From: Patella vulgata
Taxonomy: Eukaryota; Mollusca; Gastropoda; Patellidae
Direction: 5' to 3'
NCBI RefSeq assembly: GCF_932274485.2
Contig: NC_065881.2
Span: forward strand, 50,664,702-50,728,701
Length of the DNA: 64,000 nt
The translations under genes were made by a program, and so were the position numbers. Shown here piece by piece: positions 56,891-64,000 of the stretch; positions within the stretch are counted from its first letter, which is position 1; every line of letters starts with the position of its first letter. Below the pieces are notes generated by a model, which saw only the letters and a program-made list of their open reading frames with translations, did not search any database and was not told where the DNA came from.

Positions 56891-57661
56891 CTGTGCTCAA
56901 AAATTAGAATAAAGGTTTTTGTTTTATGCTCACCTTACCAATCTCCATGATGAAGATATTCTGTACCAGAATATTGGTCATTTTAACTTGTTAGTTGTTG
57001 GGAAATTAACCTACTATTTCTATTTTAGTACTTATCAGTATCAACTAATCTATTTCTGTCCTTCTAAGGAAATGTTTGAGAAATATGCATGATTGTACAT
57101 GTACTTTGATTAAACTGCCAAACCAAATGCCTGGATAAGAAAAAATTTTTTATATCAGGATGAATTGGAGTGAACAATTAATAAAATGAGTGGCCCGTTG
57201 ATAGAAGTTAACTTTGGAAGTATATGTAATTGAAGATCTGCAATTAGTACCAATAATAATTTTTAAAGGGCATTTAGTAACTGGAAAATGGAAAACAGCT
57301 ACTAGTGTATTTAAGACGACGTTTCAAAGAGTTTTCGGTTATGTTGTTATAGTTGGTATTTTTCTCATATCTGTATTGTTGTATTAGCTTGATAACGTTG
57401 AGAAAGTACTCTTCGAAATATCACATTTAATACACTAGTAACTGTTTTCCATAAATATGTCCTTTTGATTTTCAGTACCTATATGTTATAGACGGGTCTT
57501 CTAATCAGCATCAGAATAGTTCTAAATAAATGTGTCCATGTTATTCATCTGTAGCTCTATGGGAAGATGTGATTAATTGAGCTCCATTTTGATTTGTGTA
57601 AGCTTATTTTTCTGGTTGCTATTTTACTTTACGATAAAAGTTCAATTACTGTATTTTTCAG

Positions 57662-57806
57662 GCATAGAAAAATTTTTTACAAAAGAGCCTTCACCATGGC
57701 AGGGATATTTAGGTGGTGTGGCGCGATTTGAATGCAATATCAACTCTGTACCTCCTCCGTCATATGTATGGCAAAAAGATAAAAAAAATATACCTCAAAA
57801 TGATCG
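57662..57806 (+). CDS. IGDCC-like receptor, exon 3: first half of second Ig domain
   Basis: Acceptor at 57661 after a T-rich run, donor GTATGT at 57807; 145 nt, entering in phase 1 and leaving in phase 2. It reads IEKFFTKEPSPWQGYLGGVA, RFECNINSVPPPSYVWQKDK and KNIPQNDR (residues about 127-175): the first cysteine in RFEC and the core tryptophan in YVWQK. GGVARF followed by PP before the tryptophan matches my memory of protogenin's second Ig domain (GGVARFACKISSHPP). With exon 2 the link between the domains is short, as in DCC and neogenin, so no exon seems to be missing in the 16-kb intron. Confidence 0.8.
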
Positions 57807-58172
57807 GTATGTATACATGTATATTTATAAATAGCACTGCTTTTACTCTCTAGTTGATGTAATCTATATATATATATATATAAATATCACTTTTAAAAAA
57901 ACATAATATGATTTGTAAATATTGATTATATTCATGTTTAAATCACTAGAGTAGGAAATTAAAATGAAAAATAATTTACAATGTAATTGAATTTCATGAA
58001 AGTTTTCTTGGTAAAGGAATTGATAAGAGACCTTTGACCTTTAGATACAGTCTATTAATAGGCTATACAGTGCAATAATGTGGATGTTACAAGTTGTTTG
58101 TACTTTTCAACACACCAGTCCTTGTATTTCTATGTCTTGTGAATAGAATGGAGTTTTTATTATTAATTTCAG
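57807..58172 (+). other. Intron 3 of the IGDCC-like gene (366 bp)
   Basis: GT at 57807, AG at 58171-58172 (ttaatttcag), phase 2. A TA run lies near 57868-57885. This is the only short intron seen in the gene and it contains no transposable element. Confidence 0.75.
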
Positions 58173-58342
58173 ATACACAACATTCTCCTCAGGTGTTTTA
58201 CAAATCACAAACCTCAAATATGAAGATGCAGGAATGTATCGCTGCATTGCATATTCTTCCGGGTCTGTACTGGGACGTACCGAAGTTACAAGTAACTTCA
58301 AAAACAAAAACAGCAAGGAAGGACAATTAACAGTTTTAAATC
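58173..58342 (+). CDS. IGDCC-like receptor, exon 4: second half of second Ig domain
   Basis: 170 nt, entering in phase 2 and leaving in phase 1 at C|GTAAGA (donor 58343). It reads YTTFSSGVLQITNLKYEDAG and MYRCIAYSSGSVLGRTEVTS and ends near EGQLTVLN (residues about 175-231). SSGVLQITNLKYEDAGMYRC lines up with DCC [20 protein letters not shown] and protogenin PTGVLQIYDVSQRDSGNYRC from memory. The end after the G strand carries an asparagine/lysine-rich stretch (NFKNKN) that is longer than usual. The phase-1 end suits a following phase-1 Ig exon, which must lie beyond 64000. Confidence 0.85.
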
Positions 58343-58427
58343 GTAAGAATATTTTTCTGTAGCCTTTTTGAAGCCCATTTCATCCCAGAAGTTGAACAAT
58401 TTGTTATTCAGGTGATATTTATTTAAA

Positions 58428-58492
58428 AGGTCTGTCTTCATTAGCCCAGTCAGAGCAGAACAGTAGGACGTTAAACCTCATTTCATTTATTT
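58428..58492 (+). mobile_element. SINE-2 tail-only fragment
   Basis: ggtctgtcttcattagccca, gtcagagcagaacagtagga, cctcatttcattt. Confidence 0.75.
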
Positions 58493-58837
58493 AAAATGAA
58501 TACTTTTCATAGACTATTAAATAGGCCCTATTATTAAACATCTGAAATTGACAGTGAGTGCTTTCTTGTGACTTAAAATATACATTAAAATAAAATATGG
58601 TGTGTTTTGAAAAATTATGTAAATACCTACAGGTACATGTATGTGGTAATAAAATTAGCAGTGTTGAAAATATTGTTTACATGTTAGAGGTGCCGAAATA
58701 TACATGTATTGCATATTTAGTCCCCCACATATTAGTATACAGGGGGCATGAATACATTGGAATTTGAATATGAGTAGGTCTAATTTTCTCTCATACATGT
58801 AAGTGTAGCACACTTTATTTTATGATCAGTAGTGGAA

Positions 58838-59023
58838 TACTGCGTTATATCAGTGAAATAAAAGTGTTATTCCACTGGCTAAAGTAGTCCATGTTGTTTT
58901 TACCTAAAATGATTGTAAAATCATAAAATAAATAGAACATTTGCCGTTTTGTCGTGAATAACATATTTTATTTCAACTCTAATAAAATATGTTATTCACT
59001 CTAAAACGACAAATATCCTCTAT
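58838..59023 (-). mobile_element. MITE related to 49349-49610
   Basis: agtagtggaatactgcgtta, gttattccactggctaaagt, ttttacctaaaatgattgta and gccgttttgtcgtgaataac repeat the 49430-49605 sequence in inverse orientation. It ends with a short hairpin of ttttgtcgtgaataacatat with its inverse. Confidence 0.75.
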
Positions 59024-59027
59024 GTAT

Positions 59028-59098
59028 GGCATATGCCTGTCTTCATTAGCCCAGTCGGTGCAGAAAATTGCATGTGGGACATTAAACCCCATTTCATT
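59028..59098 (+). mobile_element. SINE-2 tail-only fragment
   Basis: tatggcatatgcctgtcttc, attagcccagtcggtgcaga, ttaaaccccatttcattt. Confidence 0.75.
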
Positions 59099-59399
59099 TT
59101 TTCTAAATGGCATGTATAACCTGTAATAATACATTTGACAGTGCATGCCAAAACCTAGAATGGACTACAAAGAAACCAATGTAAATGGTGTAATATAATG
59201 TGACTTATATGAATCGGAAATCTTTTATTAAAATTTACTTCATTGAGACTCGAATGTACTCTATTTATGACAACAGCTGATAACGAAAAACTTCAGATAC
59301 AGAATTAGATATTGGGTTGCAATTTGACATTGTTGGCTTTTGTATGAATATAATATGTAAATGTGTGTGTATGTATAATAACTTTTTTTTTATTAACAT

Positions 59400-59665
59400 C
59401 TCTTTGATGAAGATACCTAAATCATATGACTGGGTTATGTGATTTATCTACCAATTCATGAACTTTTCATAAATCTTTGTAAAAATGAATAGCTAAACCA
59501 TATGCTAGAGTTGTGTTATCTAACTCCTTTTAATTTAGACATCTTAGTAAAAATAAATACCTAAACCATATGATGGGGTCAGATTAACTTCTTTCATTAA
59601 TTAACCACCTTCATTAATAATTCTTTGTATAAAATGAATACCGGTAGCTAAACCGTATGATGCAG
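59400..59665. repeat. Degenerate minisatellite, block 1 (period about 68-87 bp)
   Basis: ctaaaccatatg-type words start at 59417, 59493, 59561 and 59648, each preceded by tttgtaaaaatgaata-type sequence. Further blocks of the same repeat lie at 61925-62015 and 63885-64000. Confidence 0.75.
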
Positions 59666-60955
59666 TGCTTCACATTTGAAGAGAGAGATCGTTTTTATAC
59701 GCCCACATTGAAATGTGGTCGTATATTGTCGTCGCCCCCGTCCGTCCGTCCGGCGTCCACAATTGCTTGTGAGCACTCTAGAGGCTAAAGTTAATATCTG
59801 ATTGACTTTAAATTTATACACAGTGTTTAAGGTCTTGAAACGAAGAAGCCTATTGATTTTCAGCGATTTCCGATAATTACTGCCAGAGTTATGGCCCTTG
59901 ATCACTTTGAAAAATCTTGTGGATGCTCTAGAGGCCAAAGTTAATATCGAATTGACCTTAAATTTATACACAGTGTTTGAGGTCATGAGACGAAGAAGCC
60001 TATTGATTTTCAACGATTTCCGATAATTACTGCCAGAGTTATGGCCCTTGATCACTTCAAAAAATCTTGTGGACGCTCTAAAGGCCAAAGTTAATATCCG
60101 ATTGACTTTAAATTTATACACAGTGTTTAAGGTCATGAGACGAAGAAGCCTAATGATTTTCAGCGATTTCCGATAATTACTGCCAGAGTTATGGCCCTTG
60201 ATCACTTCAAAAAATCTTGTGGAGGCTCTAAAAGCCAAAGTTAATATCCGATTGACTTTAAATTTATACACAATGTTTAAGGTCGTGAGACGAAGAAACC
60301 TATTGATTTTCAACGATTTCCAATAATTACTGCCAGAGTTATGGCCCTTGATCACTTCAAAAAATCTTGTGGATGCTCTAGAGGCTAAAGTTAACATCCG
60401 ATTGACATTGAATTTATACACAGTGTTTAAGGTCATAAGATGATGAAGCCTATTGGTTTTCAGCGATTTCTGATAATTACTGCCAGAGTTATGGCCCTTG
60501 ATCACTTCAAAAAATCTTGTGGATGCTCTAGAAGCGAAAGTTAATATTCGATTGACTTTAAATTTATACACAGTGTTTAAGGTCATGAGACGAAGAAGCC
60601 TATTGATTTTCAGCGATTTCCAATATTTGCTGCCAGATTTATGGCCCTTGATCACTTTGAAAAATCTTGTGGACGCTCTAGAGGCCAAAGTTAATATCCG
60701 ATTGACTTTCAATTTATACACAGTGTTTAAGGTCATGAGACAAAGAAGCCTATTGATTTTCAGCGATTTCCGATAATTACTGCCAGAGTTATGGCCCTTG
60801 ATCACTTCAAAAAATCTTGTGGATGCTCTAGAGGCTAAAGTTAATATCCGATTGAGTTTAAATTTATACACAGTGTTTGAGGTCATGAGACGAAGATTCC
60901 TATTGATTTTCAACGATTTCCCATAATTACTGCCAAAGTTATGGCCCTTGATCAC
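59648..60955 (-). other. 435-codon open frame through the family B array; coding status doubtful
   Basis: The frame reads through eight copies of a 50-residue unit (core VIKGHNSGSNYRKSLKINR, then LLRLMTLNTVYKFKVNRILT) and ends in a different tail that includes TDGRGRRQYTTTFQCGRIKT, encoded by the element head. It exists because 150 is divisible by three and the consensus has no stop in this frame. The unit is basic and has no domain I recognise. A 92-codon frame also stays open on the other strand, which argues that openness comes from the consensus. No promoter or splice context was found. Most likely not a gene. Confidence 0.3.
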
Positions 60956-61310
60956 TTTGCAAAATCTTGTGATGCTCTAAAGGCTAAAGTCATAATCCGA
61001 TTGACTTCAGATTGATACACAGAGTTTAAGATCTTGAGACGAACAAGTATATTGATTTTCAATGAATTTTTATGACTTGAACAGTTAAATCCATGATATT
61101 AAAAGCTTTGCATACAAAACGTTAGCATGGGGCAGAACTTTATAAAAACCAAACAAATTCTAATAGCTTTCGTGAGTTGTTGCTCTGATACAGATTTTAG
61201 TGTATTATAAATGTTTCATTACCGAAAAAAGTAAAAATATGCGACAACCCTTGTTGACTGCCCGGACGATTTAGTTGCTGTGGGCGTATGTTTCGTTGCC
61301 TGGCAACCTA
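59692..61310 (+). mobile_element. Family B element, complete, with an exact 150-bp repeat array
   Basis: Head tttttatacgcccacattga with the hairpin CCACATtgaaATGTGG and CCGTCCGTCCGTCC. Then come about eight repeats of exactly 150 bp, seen from the repeated (t)attgattttca at 59851, 60001, 60151, 60301, 60451, 60601, 60751 and 60901. Then a 3' part and the tail tgtgggcgtatgtttcgttg with cctggcaacc. The tail's GGGCGTAT mirrors ATACGCCC of the head. Units differ by several per cent in substitutions but show no length change in the array. Confidence 0.85.
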
Positions 61311-61924
61311 TCTTTGCTCTTTTCTGCTCGTGCAAACGTTAAAATAGAAGAGTTCTCCTAGGATAAAATCACTCTTGTCATATTTTACTGATTTGTCAAA
61401 AAAATGAACCCCTGATTTGCAAATAAAACCCATGTAAACGAATCCTCGAATATTGTCCAATGGGAATTTTGTTTCTGGCCCGCAGAAAAATACCACTGAA
61501 TTCAATTCTTGGTGCTGGAAACATGATCATTTGTGTGTGTTATTTTTTTTATTTTTTATTTTTTTAAAAAAGATTTACATAGATAAATAAATATAGAGTT
61601 TAATCAGGCAGGCGTCGAAAAGTCACTTTGGTAACTAACCTGTCATTTATGCTTTAAATTTAAAATATAAAGGCCAATAATCCCGCTGTTGAGAAATGTG
61701 TAGAATTCATTCAGATCCGAAAATATCTTTTTAAAATTGAATATCAAACACAATTTCGCACCTCTACATGGCCCTATTATTAATGGTCACTAAATGGCCC
61801 CATCTATGCTCAAAGTATGAAATACATAAATAGCTCTTCTAAATAATAGATTACCGGTACTCCTCTGTTTTAAGTTACTGTTTTGTGGGAGCGATTTTCA
61901 GCTTTTCAAGCATGAAGCACTGAT

Positions 61925-62015
61925 GATAGAGTTAGGTTATCTAGATACTTTCATTAATAATTCTTTGGAAAAATGAATAGCTAAACCATCTGATAGGGTT
62001 AGGTTATAAACCACG
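61925..62015. repeat. Degenerate minisatellite, block 2
   Basis: actttcattaataattcttt, aaaatgaatagctaaaccat and atagggttaggttat match block 1. Confidence 0.7.
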
Positions 62016-62029
62016 TTCGCAAGAGCTAC

Positions 62030-62129
62030 ATGTAATGTAAATCTGCCTATTGCAAGTCATTCGCTAATATCTTGTTCAGAGTGATCCAGTTTGACTGAAA
62101 TTTTCGGCATATTCTGCTTTCATTATCTA
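62030..62129 (+). repeat. Dispersed repeat X, left part, interrupted by a family A element
   Basis: ttcagagtgatccagtttga, ctgaaattttcggcatattc and cattatct match 28559-28620. The right part resumes at 63846. Confidence 0.75.
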
Positions 62130-63845
62130 TTTTTATACGCCCACATTTTCATGTGAACTTAAATTGTCGGTGCACCTGTCCGTCCGTCCGTCCGTCCATC
62201 CACAATTGTTTGTGAACACTCTACAGGTCACAGTTTTTATCCGATTTCAATGAAACTTGAAATATAGGTTTATCTCCCCAAGATCTCGGTCCCTTTTGAT
62301 ATTGGCATGTATCGGACTGTAATTTCGTGGATTATGGCCCCTGATTGTACAAAAATTAAGTTTTTAACTTGTGAACACTGTAGAGGTCGCAATTTTTATT
62401 CGATTTTGTTTAAACTTGAAATATATGTTTATAACCCACAGATCTCGGTTCCTTTCGATATTTGCACATATCGGACCATAACTTACTGAATTATGGCCCC
62501 TGACTGTACGAAAAATCGCGTTTTTAGCTTGTGGACCCTATAGAGATCACACTTTTTATCCCATTTAAAAAAACGTTTAAATATATCACCGTTACACCCT
62601 AAGGATGGTTGAGTTTGAATTTTGTAAAAATCGGACTGAAACTGAAGGACAAAATGGCCGCCCCTCGTTCGCAAATAGTGTCAAAATATAATGTATCCGG
62701 GTTGTGGTCACAATTTTCATCTGATTTTGATGAAACTTGATATGTATGTTTATAACCCAAATATCTTGGTTCCGTTTTTAGCTTGTGTTCCCTCAATAGG
62801 TCACAATTATTATCCGAATTAAAAAAACGTTCGAATATGTCACCGTTACACCGTAATTTGTCTGAGTTTGAATTTCATGAAAATCGGACCAAACTGCCAG
62901 ACCAAATGGATGCCTACGTACGCAAATAGTTTAAACATCTGGTATATCAAGGTTGTGGACCCTCTAGAGGCCACAATTTTGATCCGATTTTGATGAAACT
63001 TGAAATGCAAGTTTATAACCCAAAGATCTCGGTTCCTTTTGATATTAGCGCATATCGGATTGTAACCTCCTGAATCATGGCCTCTCATTGTACGAAAAAT
63101 CACGTTTTTAGCTTGTGATCCCTCCAGAGATCATAAGTATTATCCAATTTAAATAACCGTTCGAATATATTACCATTACACCATGAGTTTTGTAGAAATC
63201 GAATTCCTAGAAAATCGGGCCAAAACTGCCGGAGAAAATTGCTGCCCTTCATAGTCAAATAGTATAAACATCTGGTAAATCAAGGTTGTGGACCCTCTAG
63301 AGGTCACAATTTTGATCCGATTTCGATGACACTTGAAATCCATGTTTATAACGCAAGGATATTGGTTCCTTTTGATATTCGCGCATATCGGATTGTAACT
63401 TCCTGAATCATTGCCCTTGATTAAACAAAAAATCATGTTTTAGCTTGTGGTCCCCGTAGAGGTCACAATTTTTATCCGATTTAAAAAAACAAACGTGTGA
63501 ATATATCACCATTACACACTAAGATCTTGGTTCCTTTTGATAATCATGGATACCCGAACTTAACTTCCTGGATTATGGCCCCTGATTTTTCGAAAAATCA
63601 CATTTTTAGCTTGCTGATTCTCTAGAGGTCACAATTTTTTTCCGATTTTATAATATCTGATTTTGATGAAACTTAAAACATATCTTTACATTCCGAAGAT
63701 CTCAGTCCGTTTTGATATTTGCACATTTCAGACAATAACTTTCTGGACTATTGCCCGTGATTGTACAAAAAATCGTGTTTGTTTTTAACTTGTTCTCTAT
63801 CCATCTCTTGCAAAATGTGGGTGTATCCTGCCTGGCAGCCGCTTG
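62130..63845 (+). mobile_element. Family A element, complete, inserted in repeat X
   Basis: Head tttttatacgcccacatttt, CCGTCCGTCCGTCC, about five half-and-half repeats (cttgtggaccctatagagat; gataacccaaagatctcg-type), tail gtgggtgtatcctgcctggc. The two sides of the insertion join cleanly to the unoccupied copies at 28559-28672 and 29917-30225. Only runs of T are shared at the border, with no target duplication of several bases. Confidence 0.8.
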
Positions 63846-63890
63846 TTTAACTATTATAGCGAGAACTGTCAGCTCTTTATCTAATCTAAC
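63846..63890 (+). repeat. Dispersed repeat X, right part
   Basis: ttaactattatagcgagaac, tgtcagctctttatctaatc: matches 28625-28672. Confidence 0.75.
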
Positions 63891-64000
63891 ATCCCTTTAA
63901 TAACTCTTTGTAAAAATAAATGCCTAAACCATATAATAGGGTTAGGTTATTAACTACTTCCACTTATAACTCTTGGTAAAAATACATGTAAATATCTAAA
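63885..64000. repeat. Degenerate minisatellite, block 3 (runs off the window)
   Basis: taactctttgtaaaaataaa, tgcctaaaccatataatagg and gttaggttattaactactt match blocks 1 and 2. Confidence 0.7.

Larger units (their letters stand above)
41682..57661 (+). other. Intron 2 of the IGDCC-like gene (16.0 kb)
   Basis: Between phase-matched donor 41682 and acceptor 57661 (tttttcag). Known content is listed separately. Stretches with nothing recognisable apart from AT-rich sequence and ACATGTA words are 41690-42234, 43738-44150, 44455-44950, 45060-46260, 48600-48950, 49615-49960, 51020-51370, 51490-53210, 55060-55860 and 56890-57650. Confidence 0.7.
58343..64000 (+). other. Intron 4 of the IGDCC-like gene (partial, more than 5.6 kb)
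   Basis: It opens with GTAAGA at 58343; no further Ig or fibronectin exon was found before the window end. It contains SINE-2 tails, a MITE, an interrupted minisatellite and one family B and one family A element. 59100-59400 and 61311-61925 show nothing else recognisable. Confidence 0.6.

Noticed and set aside
60498-60776. 92-codon plus-strand frame in the family B array
   Set aside because: It is a by-product of the 150-bp period on the opposite strand and covers less than two units.
59692-60961. CRISPR-like regular repeats
   Set aside because: The 150-bp units are contiguous without unique spacers and lie in a eukaryotic mobile element.

Overview
The window looks like nuclear DNA of a mollusc, most likely a bivalve. 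The reasons are AT-rich introns full of the self-complementary word ACATGTAC, very dense tRNA-derived SINEs with a 'gggcatacgcca' body, elements carrying internal tandem repeats like those reported from bivalves, and a vertebrate-like but intron-rich immunoglobulin gene. No organism name can be proved from the sequence alone.

Layout. 1-5.04 kb: two head-to-tail, broken copies of a DIRS-like tyrosine-recombinase retrotransposon, ending in a 125-bp palindrome. 5.05-6.46 kb: a tandem-repeat element (here 'family A'). 7.2-7.6 kb: a fragment of a conserved repeat-associated protein. 7.7-8.5 kb: a 363-bp tandem duplication. 8.8-9.4 kb: a fold-back transposon with a 9-bp target duplication. 10.4-10.8 kb: a palindromic GTCGGGTT-rich repeat. 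11.25-25.41 kb: a 5.06-kb segment present three times in tandem; each copy carries a 1.63-kb inverted-repeat unit whose two arms each hold an outward-facing ATG mini-exon with a splice donor. 25.4-33 kb: SINE clusters, a LINE reverse-transcriptase fragment and dispersed repeats.

34.06 kb to the window end: the 5' part of one host gene on the + strand. Four coding exons are visible: a signal-peptide exon at 34055-34121, a one-exon Ig domain at 41370-41681, and a second Ig domain split over 57662-57806 and 58173-58342. Splice phases agree at every junction. The two Ig domains most resemble the first two of the DCC/neogenin/protogenin (IGDCC) group of cell-surface receptors, with protogenin-like wording in Ig2. 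The rest of the gene lies beyond the window.

The introns (7.2, 16.0, 0.37 and >5.6 kb) are crowded with DNA-transposon fossils that still show their target duplications: a TTAA fold-back, a TA pogo-like element and an 8-bp hAT element with SINEs inside it. They also hold nested SINEs and tandem-repeat elements of families A, B and C. One family-B element at 59.7-61.3 kb holds about eight repeats in exact 150-bp register and so leaves a 435-codon frame open on the minus strand. One family-A element can be compared with two unoccupied copies of its target repeat elsewhere in the window. That comparison and a sub-terminal hairpin suggest that families A and B are Helitron-like non-autonomous elements.
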